From assembly GCF_007570865.1 (NCBI RefSeq), contig NZ_VLPS01000003.1:248001-312000 (forward strand): DNA of 64,000 bases, in the 5' to 3' direction. This DNA is from Atlantibacter subterraneus (lineage in GTDB: Bacteria; Pseudomonadota; Gammaproteobacteria; Enterobacterales; Enterobacteriaceae). Positions 11,949 to 21,804 of the stretch are shown here, in pieces; the stretch's first letter is position 1; every line of letters begins with the position of its first letter. The position numbers and the translations under genes were made by a program. The notes beneath the pieces are model-generated. The model was not told the DNA's origin. It saw nothing but the letters and a program-made list of their open reading frames with translations, and searched no databases.

Positions 11949-12024
11949 TGGTGGGTGATGACGGGCTCGAACCGCCGACCCCCTCCGTGTAAAGGAGATG
12001 CTCTACCAACTGAGCTAATCACCC
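11949..12024 (-). tRNA. valU: tRNA-Val (anticodon TAC), first copy
   Basis: First gene of the minus-strand tRNA operon, with the same 76-base sequence as the other two. A consensus-like sigma-70 promoter lies just upstream at 12042-12069. Confidence 0.97.
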
Positions 12025-12041
12025 CCGCTGTGTGGAGTCGC

Positions 12042-12069
12042 ATTATAGGGAGAGTTGAAAATGAGTCAA
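12042..12069 (-). promoter_or_regulatory. promoter of the valUXY-lysV tRNA operon
   Basis: On the minus strand TTGACT and TATAAT are separated by 16 bases. They are followed by a GC-rich discriminator (GCGACTCC) of the type seen at stringently controlled stable-RNA promoters. Confidence 0.85.
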
Positions 12070-12283
12070 CGCATTTTCTTAAGTTTTTAATCGCTCGTCT
12101 TAAATTTAGCCAATGCGATCGATTATTCCCCGTTGGCGCTTGATTTGTCATCAGTTTATCCCTTTAACACCGAACAACAGGGTTCAACATTGAGGAATCG
12201 GGCGACGGTGGTAGAATATTGCCCACTTAGCATTCCCAGGCATTTGCCGTTTTCCGGCACCTTTACAAACGTAAGGCCAATTA

Positions 12284-13699
12284 ATGAAAATCAAAACCCG
12301 CTTCGCACCGAGCCCAACCGGCTATCTGCACGTTGGTGGCGCTCGTACTGCTCTTTATTCCTGGCTTTTTGCTCGCAACCTTGGCGGTGAATTTGTCCTG
12401 CGCATTGAAGATACCGATCTGGAGCGTTCAACGCCGGAAGCCATCGAAGCCATTATGGACGGGATGAACTGGCTGAGCCTGCAGTGGGACGAGGGCCCGT
12501 ACTATCAGACTAAGCGCTTCGATCGCTATAACGCGGTGATTGATGAGATGCTCGAAGCGGGCACGGCGTATAAATGCTACTGCTCCAAAGAGCGCCTTGA
12601 GGCGCTGCGTGAAGAGCAGATGGCGAAGGGTGAAAAGCCGCGCTACGACGGGCGTTGCCGCCACGGTCATGAACATCATGCCGCCGATGAGCCGTGCGTG
12701 GTGCGTTTTGCCAACCCGCAGGATGGCTCAGTAATTTTTGACGATCAGATCCGTGGCCCGATCGAATTCAGCAACCAGGAGCTGGACGATCTGATCATCC
12801 GCCGTACCGACGGATCTCCGACCTACAACTTCTGCGTTGTAGTGGATGACTGGGATATGGAAATCACCCACGTGATCCGTGGCGAAGACCATATCAACAA
12901 CACGCCGCGCCAGATCAACATCCTGAAAGCGCTGAACGCGCCGGTGCCGCTGTATGCCCACGTGTCGATGATCAACGGCGACGACGGTAAAAAACTCTCC
13001 AAACGCCACGGCGCGGTGAGCGTGATGCAATACCGCGATGACGGCTATCTGCCGGAAGCGCTGCTGAACTATCTGGTGCGTCTGGGCTGGTCTCACGGCG
13101 ATCAGGAAATTTTCAGCCGCGAAGAGATGATCAAATTGTTCGATCTGCATGCGGTGAGCAAATCCGCCAGCGCTTTCAATACTGAAAAGTTGCAGTGGCT
13201 GAACCATCATTACATCAACACCCTGGCGCCGGAGTACGTGGCGACTCACTTGCAGTGGCATATCGAGCAGGAAAATATCGATACCCGCAACGGCCCTGAG
13301 CTGGCGGCACTGGTAAAATTGCTGGGCGAGCGCTGCAAAACGCTGAAAGAGATGGCCGCTACCTGCCGTTATTTCTATGAAGACTTCGCGGAATTTGACG
13401 CCGACGCAGCGAAGAAACACCTGCGCCCGGTGGCGCGTCAGCCGCTGGAAGTGGTGCGCGATAAATTAGCCGCTATCACCAGCTGGACGGCGGAAAACGT
13501 ACACGAAGCCATTCAGGCGACGGCAGATGAGCTGGAAGTCGGCATGGGTAAAGTGGGTATGCCGCTGCGCGTGGCGGTCACCGGGGCAGGGCAATCGCCG
13601 GGCCTGGACGTTACCGTGCATGCTATTGGTAAGAGCCGTTCGGTAGAACGCATCAATAAAGCGCTGGCGTTTATCGCCGAGCGTGAAAGCCAGCAGTAA
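12284..13699 (+). CDS. gltX: glutamyl-tRNA synthetase
   Basis: Charges tRNA-Glu with glutamate in the cytoplasm. The protein is 471 residues, as in E. coli. The class I HIGH-type motif is in [16 protein letters not shown] near the N-terminus, and the KMSKS-type motif is KKLSKRHG at about 237-244. A cysteine/histidine cluster ([11 protein letters not shown]) at about 98-127 corresponds to the zinc site of the E. coli enzyme. It is divergent from the valine/lysine tRNA operon, as in E. coli, and followed by a clear terminator. Confidence 0.98.
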   Translation: MKIKTRFAPSPTGYLHVGGARTALYSWLFARNLGGEFVLRIEDTDLERSTPEAIEAIMDGMNWLSLQWDEGPYYQTKRFDRYNAVIDEMLEAGTAYKCYCSKERLEALREEQMAKGEKPRYDGRCRHGHEHHAADEPCVVRFANPQDGSVIFDDQIRGPIEFSNQELDDLIIRRTDGSPTYNFCVVVDDWDMEITHVIRGEDHINNTPRQINILKALNAPVPLYAHVSMINGDDGKKLSKRHGAVSVMQYRDDGYLPEALLNYLVRLGWSHGDQEIFSREEMIKLFDLHAVSKSASAFNTEKLQWLNHHYINTLAPEYVATHLQWHIEQENIDTRNGPELAALVKLLGERCKTLKEMAATCRYFYEDFAEFDADAAKKHLRPVARQPLEVVRDKLAAITSWTAENVHEAIQATADELEVGMGKVGMPLRVAVTGAGQSPGLDVTVHAIGKSRSVERINKALAFIAERESQQ

Positions 13700-13716
13700 G
13701 CCTGCCGTTAACAAAT

Positions 13717-13745
13717 AAAGCCGGTTAATACCGGCTTTATTTTTG
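13717..13745 (+). terminator. intrinsic terminator after gltX
   Basis: AAAGCCGG, a six-base loop, CCGGCTTT, then a T-rich run; it ends just before the stop codon of the convergent yfeD. Confidence 0.85.
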
Positions 13746-13749
13746 GCTG

Positions 13750-14136
13750 TTATTCATCTTTAATGCCCAGCCGTTTTAACAGCCCACTGATACCTTCACG
13801 CAATATTAATGCTGAAAGCTGCTGGCGCTCATGGGGCGTCATGGCCTGGGCGACCTGGCGTAACTGGTTTTCCAGCTGTGCGGCGTCATCACCGTAAGCG
13901 ATTATGGGTTCCGCTACATGGTAGCCTTCCGCTCTGGACTGCATTTTCCGCGTGCCAGAGACATATTCACGTACCCGATCGTCGACGATAATCAGATGCG
14001 CTTTTCCGCCCTTCACGCCTTTCAGAGGAACGGTTTGCCATTGCTGATCGGTTACCCAGCGATTAATGGTCTGCGCTTTATAACCTGTTAATTCGGCAAG
14101 TTCTGCCGGGGTCATCCTTGGTTTGAAATTCATCAT
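13750..14136 (-). CDS. yfeD: YfeC/YfeD-like putative DNA-binding protein (YfeD position)
   Basis: A 128-residue protein with an N-terminal helix-turn-helix of the YfeC-like family (about residues 8-60: MTPAELAELTGYKAQTINRW) followed by the basic GVKGGKAHLIIVDDRV stretch. The C-terminal segment ends LILREGISGLLKRLGI, shared with the neighbouring yfeC. The two are clear paralogs in tandem, three bases apart, as in E. coli. Function unknown; the architecture suggests DNA binding. Two adjacent ATGs at 14136 and 14133 are possible starts. Confidence 0.85.
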   Translation of the reverse strand: MMNFKPRMTPAELAELTGYKAQTINRWVTDQQWQTVPLKGVKGGKAHLIIVDDRVREYVSGTRKMQSRAEGYHVAEPIIAYGDDAAQLENQLRQVAQAMTPHERQQLSALILREGISGLLKRLGIKDE

Positions 14137-14139
14137 AGG

Positions 14140-14502
14140 CTAGTCATCATGACGAATGCTGAGGCGTTGTAACATTCCGGAAATCCCTTCTCTCAGGAGC
14201 AGAGAGGTCATTTGTTTTTGTTCGGACGGCGTCATTTCTTTCAGTGAATTAATCAGCAAATTTTCGAGCGGCGTTTCAGCCTGCGGGGCAATATAAGATG
14301 CGTGAGGTTCAGTGGCGCGCTGCGCGCTACGTATAAAATGCCGAACTTGTTCATTAACGTGGATCAATCTTGCTTTGCCGCCCTGTACACCGGGCTTAGG
14401 TGAGGTTTCCCACCCCTCTTTACGCACCCATTTATTAATGGTTTGCCTGCTGTAACCCGTTAGCAATGCCAATTCTTCTGGCGTCATTCGTTCCTTGAGC
14501 AT
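14140..14502 (-). CDS. yfeC: putative DNA-binding transcriptional regulator YfeC
   Basis: A 120-residue paralog of the downstream gene. It begins MLKERMTPEELALLTGYSRQ, forming a helix-turn-helix with recognition helix SRQTINKWVRKEGW (about 18-31), then GVQGGKARLIHVN and a C-terminal LLLREGISGMLQRL helix. It is slightly longer than E. coli YfeC (about 114-119 residues). Its target and effector are unknown. It is probably co-transcribed with yfeD. Confidence 0.87.
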   Translation of the reverse strand: MLKERMTPEELALLTGYSRQTINKWVRKEGWETSPKPGVQGGKARLIHVNEQVRHFIRSAQRATEPHASYIAPQAETPLENLLINSLKEMTPSEQKQMTSLLLREGISGMLQRLSIRHDD

Positions 14503-14659
14503 GAGTACTCCAGTGATTTATAAGGTTATTAGCTGTTCATCTTATAGCACTATTTTACTGGAAACTGTGACGTGAATAACTAGCGAGTTCAGGAAAGTGC
14601 GAGACAGATGCCATGTTGCTGGCTTTTTCAGCGGTTGAATCTAATCGGTGAATTTCGCG

Positions 14660-14688
14660 TTGACAGTCCAGGGTGGAATTCATATTAT
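14660..14688 (+). promoter_or_regulatory. promoter of the tRNA-Ala pair
   Basis: TTGACA and TATTAT are separated by 17 bases, with a GC-rich discriminator (CGGGCC). The first tRNA-Ala begins 33 bases after the -10 element. Confidence 0.85.
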
Positions 14689-14720
14689 TCGGGCCGTCAA
14701 CACGACAACGATTTTGCGTA

Positions 14721-14796
<76 letters not shown>

Positions 14797-14834
14797 AACT
14801 TCATCCCGCAAGTTTGGTGCAAACAAAAAATCGT

Positions 14835-14910
<76 letters not shown>

Positions 14911-14916
14911 CCTTTC

Positions 14917-14943
14917 AAACCCTCGCTTCGGCGGGGGTTTTTC
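14917..14943 (+). terminator. intrinsic terminator after tRNA-Ala pair
   Basis: AAACCCTCGC, TTCG tetraloop, GCGGGGGTTTTT. Confidence 0.88.
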
Positions 14944-15139
14944 GTTTTTACGCCTGGCTTTTTCTTTCTTAACCCCATCCACGATTTAATTTTATTTATG
15001 TCATTTTGTAGTAATTCGTTAATCCCTTGTTTATCCAGGGGAGATTACTCTTGTCACGACTTGCGCCGGGTAAAGGTTAACCATATTATTAGCGCTGCTT
15101 ATTTCACGTGCCAAATTAACAAGTAAATTATATATATCC

Positions 15140-17323
15140 ATGTTAAACAGAATTAATATAAAGCGGTTTTTTGTAGCATTGGTGTTATGTTTTTTACTGG
15201 TACCGATAGCACGTTATATTTCTCCCAAGGCCGTCATTGATGGACAAGCGCTTTATCTTGCCTATTTGCCGTTGAGCGTTATGGTAGCGATGCTGCTGCT
15301 ATTTGGCCGCCATGCCATTGCCCCGCTGATTATTGTTCTGGCCATCTCTTACTCCCATCGCTACCACATAAACATATTGCAACTAAGCGCATTTCTTTTT
15401 TGCTTACTTGGCCCTTTTCTTCTGGGCGGAGCCATTTGCCAGGCTTTTCTGGGCCGCCGCTGGCGCTATAACCTGACGGGTAAAGGCGTCGGTCATCGTA
15501 TTCTCTGGATGGGGTTTGCCGCGCCACTGATCAGTAAAATGTTGCGCTATGTTCTGGGGCGCTATATGACCTTTCCAGCCGCCGTGGAGCCATTTTTTGG
15601 CCATAGCTCGACCATGTTCAACATCGTTGATGCGCAGAACACCGTGGCGGCGGCGTTAGTTTTCAGCGGCATGTTTTATTACCCGCTGAGAATGCTATTA
15701 AGCCTGGCCTTTGCGCGCGCGTTTTTCCGGCGCTGCATTGTTCCGGCCTTTTCACGCAGGCGGCGGATTTTTACCTTCTGCTGGCTGGTCGTGGTAGTCG
15801 CCTTACTGGTTATTTGCTGTGGGCCTTATGAAACAGACTGGATATCGGGTTATCTGGTGCCGATTGTGTTTGTATTATTCACGATCGGCGTATTCAAAAT
15901 TGGCCCCCGTTTAATCAGCATATTGTGGTCGATATCCGCATGGATGCTGCTGAGCTGGAATGAAAGTTTTCTGTACGGCAACTCTGCCTATTCACTGGCT
16001 TTTGTGTTGTCAGTTTTTATTGCGTTTACCGTGTCGGTATTGTTTATGACGGTAATATTTCAGCGTAACGAAAGAATGAAGCGTCAATATTTCACGCTGT
16101 CGCAAACCGATCCCTTAACGCGCATGCCAAATTTGCGCGCCCTTGAAAAGGTCATTGAGCGGGAACGCTCCGGTGCGCTTTGCTGCCTGCGGCTCAACAA
16201 TATGGACTTCCTGAGCCGTCATTACGGCCTGATGATGCGCGTCCACGTAAAGCAATTAATCTCCAACATCCTGAAGCCCTGGCTACAACAGGGCGAAATG
16301 GTGTTTCAGTTGCCTGGCAGTGATTTGCTGATTTTCCTGAAAGGGCCGGAACCTGAAGCGCGTTTACGTCATATGGTCGATCTGTTGGGCAGCAAGCGTA
16401 TTCCATGGAACAGCGTTCAGATGGATATCGATTACGGTGCCACCTGGTCGATAATTAATTACCACGAAGATGAATTGTACCGGGTGATCAGCCAACTGAG
16501 TTATCTGGCGGAGCAGGTCACGGTGGATGAACCGGTATTGCCGCTTAATCAAAACAGTAAAGTAACAATTTCTGGTGAGACCACCGAGCGAATCACCTTG
16601 CTCAGACAGGTGAAGCAGGTGCTGGAAGAGGAAACAATTGAACTCTACGCCCAGCCGATTGTGGATGCGCAGGGAAGGGGATACCACGAAATCCTGGCGC
16701 GGATGCGTTGTGATGATATTTTCCTTACTCCCGACAAGTTCATCCCGGTGGTGGCGCACTTTAACCTGAGCGTGCGTTTTGATATGCAGGTGATGAAAGC
16801 CTTACTGAAGTATCTTCGGTTGCATCCGGTCAACGGCCAGTGTCCGCGCTTTTCCGTCAATTTGATGCCGCTGACCCTGATGCAAAAAGGCGCAGCCAGG
16901 CAGATCATTACGCTGTTTGAAGAGTATGACGTGCCGGTAAGCTGGGTGATTATCGAAGTGACGGAAGAGCAGGCCTTCTCCGATTCCGAAACCACCACCC
17001 AGAATATTACCCTGCTGCGTGAAAGCGGGTTCCGTATCGCGATTGATGACTTCGGCACCGGGTATGCCAACTTCGAGCGCCTGAAGCGCCTGCAGGCGGA
17101 TATCATCAAAATTGACGGCTGCTTTATTCAGGACATCCTTACCGATTCGCTGGATAACATGATTGTGAAATCGATCTGCGAACTGGCGAAAGCCAAATCC
17201 TTTTCGGTGGTGGCAGAGTATGTGGAAACCGAAGCGCAGCGCGAGTTGCTGCTGGAGTTAGGCGTCAATTATCTGCAAGGCTATCTGACCGGCAGGCCGG
17301 TGCCGCTTAACACCTTATCGTAA
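15140..17323 (+). CDS. pdeA: cyclic-di-GMP phosphodiesterase PdeA (YfeA)
   Basis: Membrane-bound EAL-domain enzyme that breaks down cyclic-di-GMP, 727 residues against 729 in E. coli. The first 310 residues hold about eight hydrophobic segments of a MASE1-like sensor. A GGDEF-like domain follows (about 325-460) whose signature is degenerate (LPGSD in place of GGDEF), so cyclase activity is unlikely. The EAL domain (about 480-720) shows EILAR in the EAL position and the DDFGTGYANF motif with catalytic acidic residues, then KIDGCF and AEYVET. The N-terminal sensor is much more divergent from E. coli than the catalytic part. The ribosome site is weak. Located directly after the tRNA-Ala pair, as in E. 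coli. Confidence 0.93.
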   Translation: MLNRINIKRFFVALVLCFLLVPIARYISPKAVIDGQALYLAYLPLSVMVAMLLLFGRHAIAPLIIVLAISYSHRYHINILQLSAFLFCLLGPFLLGGAICQAFLGRRWRYNLTGKGVGHRILWMGFAAPLISKMLRYVLGRYMTFPAAVEPFFGHSSTMFNIVDAQNTVAAALVFSGMFYYPLRMLLSLAFARAFFRRCIVPAFSRRRRIFTFCWLVVVVALLVICCGPYETDWISGYLVPIVFVLFTIGVFKIGPRLISILWSISAWMLLSWNESFLYGNSAYSLAFVLSVFIAFTVSVLFMTVIFQRNERMKRQYFTLSQTDPLTRMPNLRALEKVIERERSGALCCLRLNNMDFLSRHYGLMMRVHVKQLISNILKPWLQQGEMVFQLPGSDLLIFLKGPEPEARLRHMVDLLGSKRIPWNSVQMDIDYGATWSIINYHEDELYRVISQLSYLAEQVTVDEPVLPLNQNSKVTISGETTERITLLRQVKQVLEEETIELYAQPIVDAQGRGYHEILARMRCDDIFLTPDKFIPVVAHFNLSVRFDMQVMKALLKYLRLHPVNGQCPRFSVNLMPLTLMQKGAARQIITLFEEYDVPVSWVIIEVTEEQAFSDSETTTQNITLLRESGFRIAIDDFGTGYANFERLKRLQADIIKIDGCFIQDILTDSLDNMIVKSICELAKAKSFSVVAEYVETEAQRELLLELGVNYLQGYLTGRPVPLNTLS

Positions 17324-17327
17324 CCAT

Positions 17328-17360
17328 AAAAAAACCCGCTTCGAGAAGCGGGTTTTTTTA
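17328..17360. terminator. bidirectional terminator between pdeA and nupC
   Basis: Seven As, CCCGCTTC, short loop, GAAGCGGG, seven Ts; it serves the two convergent genes. Confidence 0.92.
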
Positions 17361-17373
17361 TTTATTATAAGCC

Positions 17374-18573
17374 TTACGGCAGCATCAGCGCCGCGATGGA
17401 CGCAGACAGCACGCTCACCAGCGTAGAGCCGTATACCAGCTTCAGACCAAAGCGCGATACCACGTTGCCTTGCTCTTCGTTCAGGCCCTTAATCGCACCG
17501 GCGATGATACCGATAGACGAGAAGTTAGCGAACGACACCAGGAAGATAGACAGAATGCCTTCCGCACGTGCAGACAGCGGGGTCGCGGACTGGGCGATTT
17601 TTTGCAGATCCAGCATCGCCACAAATTCGTTGGAAACCAGTTTGGTCGCCATGATGCTGCCTACCTGCAATGCTTCGCTGGCCGGTACGCCCATCACCCA
17701 GGCAATCGGGTAGAACACGTAACCCAGAATACCCTGGAAAGAGATACCCAGCACCGCAGCGAACAGCGCGTTCAGACCGGCGATCAGCGCGATAAAGCCG
17801 ATCAGCATGGCCGCAACGATTACCGCCACTTTAAAACCAGCGAGGATGTATTCACCCAGCATCTCGAAGAAGCTCTGACCTTCATGCAGACTGGACATCT
17901 GCAGGTTTTCATCTTCTTGCTCAACGCGGTACGGGTTAATCAGCGACAGCACGATAAAGGTGCTGAACATGTTGAGCACCAGCGCCGCCACCACGTACTG
18001 GGGTTGTAGCATGGTCATGTACGCGCCGACGATGGACATGGAGACGGTAGACATCGCCGTGGCCGCCATGGTGTACATGCGGTTGCGGGACATTTTGCCG
18101 AGAATATCTTTATAGGCGATAAAGTTTTCCGACTGGCCCAGAATCAACGAGCTTACGGCGTTGAAGGATTCCAGTTTACCCATACCGTTCACTTTGGAAA
18201 GCACGGTACCGATAGCGCGGATGACAATCGGCAGCACGCGAATATGCTGCAGAATACCGATCAGCGCGGAAATGAACACGATAGGGCAGAGAACCTGTAA
18301 GAAGAAGAAGGCCAGACCCTGATCGTTCATGCCGCCAAAGACGAAGTTTGTCCCTTCGCGTGCAAAGCCGAGCAGTTTATCGAACATGCCTGCGAAGGCT
18401 TTCACGAATCCGAGGCCAACCTCAGAGTTCAGGAAGAACCAGGCAAGAATCACTTCTATCACTAATAATTGAATAACAAAGCGGATACGAATTTCTTTGC
18501 GGTTACGGCTGACCAGCAAAGCAAGCAGCGCAACAACGGCGAGCGCCAGAACAAAGTGCAGAACGCGGGACAT
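17374..18573 (-). CDS. nupC: nucleoside:H+ symporter NupC
   Basis: Concentrative nucleoside transporter that takes up pyrimidine nucleosides and adenosine with protons, 399 residues against 400 in E. coli. It has repeated hydrophobic segments and the CNT-family regions [10 protein letters not shown] and [12 protein letters not shown], which line the nucleoside site. Read on the minus strand away from mntH. In E. coli it is controlled by CRP and CytR; imperfect CRP-like sites are present in the upstream gap. Confidence 0.97.
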   Translation of the reverse strand: MSRVLHFVLALAVVALLALLVSRNRKEIRIRFVIQLLVIEVILAWFFLNSEVGLGFVKAFAGMFDKLLGFAREGTNFVFGGMNDQGLAFFFLQVLCPIVFISALIGILQHIRVLPIVIRAIGTVLSKVNGMGKLESFNAVSSLILGQSENFIAYKDILGKMSRNRMYTMAATAMSTVSMSIVGAYMTMLQPQYVVAALVLNMFSTFIVLSLINPYRVEQEDENLQMSSLHEGQSFFEMLGEYILAGFKVAVIVAAMLIGFIALIAGLNALFAAVLGISFQGILGYVFYPIAWVMGVPASEALQVGSIMATKLVSNEFVAMLDLQKIAQSATPLSARAEGILSIFLVSFANFSSIGIIAGAIKGLNEEQGNVVSRFGLKLVYGSTLVSVLSASIAALMLP

Positions 18574-18864
18574 GTGTGCTCCGAATATGAGGCAGGTTTA
18601 ATTTCCTTGCACATTCTATGCAACGAGATGTAATAAAACGAGATCTAACGCTCACTATAGTAAGGTCTTGTGACGAACCGCAAAAATAGTGATCCACCAG
18701 ACATTTCTGATATGTTACGTAAAGAACTGAAAGGTTACGTACTCCGTCTATACTTTTAACACTTTGTGACGCCCTCCGTAAAAAACGCGGCGTTGCGCAC
18801 TCTGCTTTTCCAACATCGTTTTTAGCTATCAAAGTAATCGTACGCTCCCCTTGTGAATGAACTT

Positions 18865-18881
18865 GATAATCATTCTCATTT
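18865..18881 (+). promoter_or_regulatory. candidate Fur box upstream of mntH
   Basis: GATAATCATTCTCATTT matches most of the GATAAT-ATTATC-type repeats of the Fur consensus. E. coli mntH is repressed by Fur as well as MntR. Confidence 0.6.
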
Positions 18882-18891
18882 TGTTAGCATA

Positions 18892-18914
18892 AAACATAGC
18901 AAAGGCTATATTTT
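18892..18914 (+). promoter_or_regulatory. MntR operator of mntH
   Basis: An imperfect palindrome AAACATAGC-AAAG-GCTATATTT, nearly the same as the E. coli MntR box, lies 10 bases upstream of the mntH start. Binding of Mn-loaded MntR here would block transcription. Confidence 0.85.
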
Positions 18915-18924
18915 GAGGCAAAAA

Positions 18925-20163
18925 ATGACCAGCAGTCGCGTTGATAACAATAATGGCCGTACGGCGCGTAAACTCAGGCTGGCGTTGATGGGGCCCGCGT
19001 TTATCGCGGCGATTGGCTATATCGATCCCGGTAACTTCGCCACCAATATCCAGGCGGGTGCCAGCTTTGGCTACCAGCTGCTGTGGGTGGTGGTGTGGGC
19101 TAACCTGATGGCGATGCTGATCCAGGTGCTGTCCGCCAAACTGGGCATCGCCACCGGTAAAAACCTCGCCGAACAGATCCGCGACCACTATCCGCGCCCG
19201 CTGGTGTGGTTTTACTGGATCCAGGCGGAAATTATCGCCATGGCCACCGACCTTGCCGAATTTATTGGCGCGGCGATTGGCTTTAAGCTGATCCTCGGCG
19301 TTTCCCTGTTACAGGGGGCAATACTCACCGGCGTGGCGACGTTTCTGATCCTGATGTTGCAAAGCCGCGGCCAGAAGCCGCTGGAAAGGGTGATTGGCGG
19401 CCTGCTGCTGTTTGTCGCGGTGGCTTATATCGTCGAGCTGATTTTTTCCCAGCCGGAGTTTGCCGAACTGGGCAAAGGGATGATTATTCCCAGCCTGCCG
19501 ACTTCGGAAGCGGTATTCCTCGCCGCAGGGGTGCTGGGGGCAACCATTATGCCGCACGTCATCTACCTGCATTCGTCGCTCACCCAGAATTTGCATGATG
19601 GCTCGCGTGCCGAGCGCTATTCCGCTACCAAATGGGATGTGGCGATCGCCATGACCATCGCCGGTTTTGTTAATCTGGCGATGATGGCGACGGCAGCGGC
19701 AGCGTTTCATTTCTCTGGCCATACCGGGGTTGCCGATCTCGACCAGGCGTATTTAACCCTCGAACCCTTATTAAGCCACGCGGCGGCGACGATTTTCGGC
19801 CTCAGCCTGGTAGCGGCGGGCCTGTCATCCACCGTGGTGGGGACGCTTGCCGGACAGGTGGTGATGCAGGGCTTCGTGCGTTTTCATATTCCGCTGTGGG
19901 TGCGCCGCAGCATCACCATGGCACCGTCGTTTATCGTGATCCTGATGGGCCTCGATCCGACGCGTATTCTGGTAATGAGCCAGGTGCTGCTGAGCTTTGG
20001 TATCGCGCTGGCGCTAGTGCCGCTACTGCGTTTTACCAGCGACGCCAAACTGATGGGCTCGCTGGTTAACACGCCACGGGTACGGATTATCGGCTGGGGG
20101 ATTGTGGTGCTGGTGGTAGCGCTCAACCTGTGGCTGCTGATCGGCACGCTGTTTGGTCTGTAA
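18925..20163 (+). CDS. mntH: Mn(2+)/Fe(2+):H+ symporter MntH (NRAMP family)
   Basis: Imports manganese, and less well iron, with protons. It has 412 residues, the same as E. coli, and eleven predicted membrane segments. The metal-binding motif of helix 1, DPGNFATN, and of helix 6, MPHVIYLHS, are intact. The ATG at 18925 follows TTTTGAGG; an upstream in-frame ATG would run through the operators and is not conserved. It is divergent from nupC. In E. coli the next gene is in the ypeC region; here an inserted sugar island follows. Confidence 0.97.
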   Translation: MTSSRVDNNNGRTARKLRLALMGPAFIAAIGYIDPGNFATNIQAGASFGYQLLWVVVWANLMAMLIQVLSAKLGIATGKNLAEQIRDHYPRPLVWFYWIQAEIIAMATDLAEFIGAAIGFKLILGVSLLQGAILTGVATFLILMLQSRGQKPLERVIGGLLLFVAVAYIVELIFSQPEFAELGKGMIIPSLPTSEAVFLAAGVLGATIMPHVIYLHSSLTQNLHDGSRAERYSATKWDVAIAMTIAGFVNLAMMATAAAAFHFSGHTGVADLDQAYLTLEPLLSHAAATIFGLSLVAAGLSSTVVGTLAGQVVMQGFVRFHIPLWVRRSITMAPSFIVILMGLDPTRILVMSQVLLSFGIALALVPLLRFTSDAKLMGSLVNTPRVRIIGWGIVVLVVALNLWLLIGTLFGL

Positions 20164-20169
20164 ACCCGA

Positions 20170-20197
20170 CCGTGACAGGCCATCTGTCACGGTTTTT
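20170..20197 (+). terminator. intrinsic terminator after mntH
   Basis: CCGTGACAG, a short loop, CTGTCACGG, then five Ts. It separates mntH from the inserted regulator gene. Confidence 0.87.
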
Positions 20198-20256
20198 CCG
20201 CTTCTCATCCGCTAAACTGGCCTATTCCCCTTCACGCCAATGGCTCAGCATTTTTC

Positions 20257-21804
20257 ATGAATGGATTTGATCTGGTTTTCGTTAAATACGTGCAGGAACA
20301 CAGTCCGGTTGCCATAAGCGATGTGACCCAGCGATTCGGCAAAACGCTCTCGACGTTAAAGCGCACCATGAAGGAGATTAACGCGCTGTTGCCTGAACCA
20401 TTTCATCTGCACATCGATAATCAGCTGATAACCACCGCCATGGGCTACGGCGAATATATCGAGCTGCTGGAGAAAATAAAGTTCAACCGCTATATCACCA
20501 GCCCGCAAGAGCGTACCCGCGATTTATTTGTCGCGCTGTGTCTGAACGACGTAGTGAATAAAAGCGAGTATTACTCGCGCTTTTTCGTCAGCGCCAGCAC
20601 CTTAAAAAATGACGCCCCGGTATTAAACCAGTTCTTACAGGAAAAGCAGTTAACCCTGCAAAGCATCCACCGCAAAGGTTCGGCGCTGTCCGGCGATGAA
20701 ATCGCGCTGCGTATTGCGGTGTGCCTGACCATTCTAAAAACCGTGGAAATTGGCGAAGACCATCGGTTAATTACTCATAAAGCCAACGATCCGGTAAACC
20801 GCTCGGTAGCGGCGCGTTTTCTCAGCCAGTGTGCTGAAGAGATTGCCGCCGCCGCGCGGCTCTATACCCAGCGTATTGAACCGACACTGCGTCTTGGTTA
20901 CAACGGCAAAAAATATTTCCTGGTTTATCTGAGCCTGGCGATGCATCGCCTGAAGCGCGGCCACGAAATTAGCGATATCTCGGCGCTGGATTTTATTGCC
21001 ACGGTGCCGTTTGGGGTGTTTGAGTCGCCGAATGAAAACCGCTTTCTCGATCTGCTGGTATCGTCACTCAGCGCCACCTGGCGGGCCTTCACCCTTTACG
21101 ACCGGCCGCTGGTTGAGGCGGTGGGGCGGTTTATCGAGCGTATCGAACCCGCGCTGGTGACGACGGTTAACAACCGTCAGGCGTATTTTGCCGAGGTGTA
21201 CCAGTTTATTTGCTCGGCGATCATTCAGAATAAATTTCACCTGTGGTTTGAAGATAAAAAATTGCAGGGCGTGCGCGCCAGCTATCCGCAGCTGTGGGAA
21301 AGCGTGAAGCAGGCGCTGGCATCAATGGAACAGCATTACGCGATCCAGTTTTCCGGCGTCCATCTGGCGACGCTGCTGCTGATCGTCAAAAAATATGAGC
21401 TGCAAAACCGGCTGGTCAGCGAGCCGCGCAAGCGGATTATTATCGTGACCAACTCCTCAGAAAGTAAAATTGGCTATTTTAAAGAAGTGCTTCACGCCTG
21501 GTTTCATATTGATATCGTCGCCTGCGTGAATATTAATGAACTGCACCAGCTGAAAACTATTCCCTTTGATTTACTGATCACCTTTACCAATAAAATATCC
21601 AGCTACCTGAAGTATTATCAGCTGGATTATATCAAGGTGAATTTCCATCTTACTCAGGACGATATTACCCTGCTGCGCCAGCAGGGGCTGTCGCGGGCGA
21701 AGAAAAAAATCCCGGCTGCGCAGTTTGCTCAACAGGCGGCCGGGATGAATGAACAACAGTTGCGCGCGTTTATGGCGCAAAACTACCCAGGAATTTTTAT
21801 TTAG
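20257..21804 (+). CDS. BglG-like/PTS-type transcriptional regulator of the adjacent sugar operon
   Basis: A 515-residue protein I do not recognise by name. The N-terminus (about 1-60) looks like a helix-turn-helix (VAISDVTQRFGKTLSTLKRT), and a second HTH-like stretch is near 110-160. The middle (about 180-370) is helical and may hold diverged PTS regulation domains, but I cannot point to certain phosphorylatable histidines. The C-terminal part (about 390-470, RIIIVTNSSESKIGYFKE) resembles the fold of an EIIB domain without its usual cysteine. This is the layout of BglG/MtlR/Mga-like regulators coupled to a PTS. It has a poor ribosome site. The gene is convergent with, and overlaps by eight bases, the deacetylase-like gene, so it most likely controls that operon. 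Confidence 0.65.
   Translation: MNGFDLVFVKYVQEHSPVAISDVTQRFGKTLSTLKRTMKEINALLPEPFHLHIDNQLITTAMGYGEYIELLEKIKFNRYITSPQERTRDLFVALCLNDVVNKSEYYSRFFVSASTLKNDAPVLNQFLQEKQLTLQSIHRKGSALSGDEIALRIAVCLTILKTVEIGEDHRLITHKANDPVNRSVAARFLSQCAEEIAAAARLYTQRIEPTLRLGYNGKKYFLVYLSLAMHRLKRGHEISDISALDFIATVPFGVFESPNENRFLDLLVSSLSATWRAFTLYDRPLVEAVGRFIERIEPALVTTVNNRQAYFAEVYQFICSAIIQNKFHLWFEDKKLQGVRASYPQLWESVKQALASMEQHYAIQFSGVHLATLLLIVKKYELQNRLVSEPRKRIIIVTNSSESKIGYFKEVLHAWFHIDIVACVNINELHQLKTIPFDLLITFTNKISSYLKYYQLDYIKVNFHLTQDDITLLRQQGLSRAKKKIPAAQFAQQAAGMNEQQLRAFMAQNYPGIFI

Larger units (their letters stand above)
18574..18924. promoter_or_regulatory. divergent nupC/mntH regulatory gap
   Basis: No credible gene is seen in these 351 bases. 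Two imperfect CRP-like sequences (TGTGACGAACCGCAAA at 18669-18684 and AGTGATCCACCAGACA at 18688-18703) lie on the nupC side, each with one good half-site. The mntH side carries a Fur-like box and an MntR box, listed separately. Confidence 0.45.

Noticed and set aside
11708-12024. Three identical repeats of 76 bases with spacers, resembling a CRISPR-like array
   Set aside because: Each unit folds as a complete tRNA-Val with CCA end; spacer lengths differ.
16081-16500. Active diguanylate cyclase domain in pdeA
   Set aside because: The GGDEF signature is degenerate (LPGSD), so only the EAL phosphodiesterase is likely to be catalytic.
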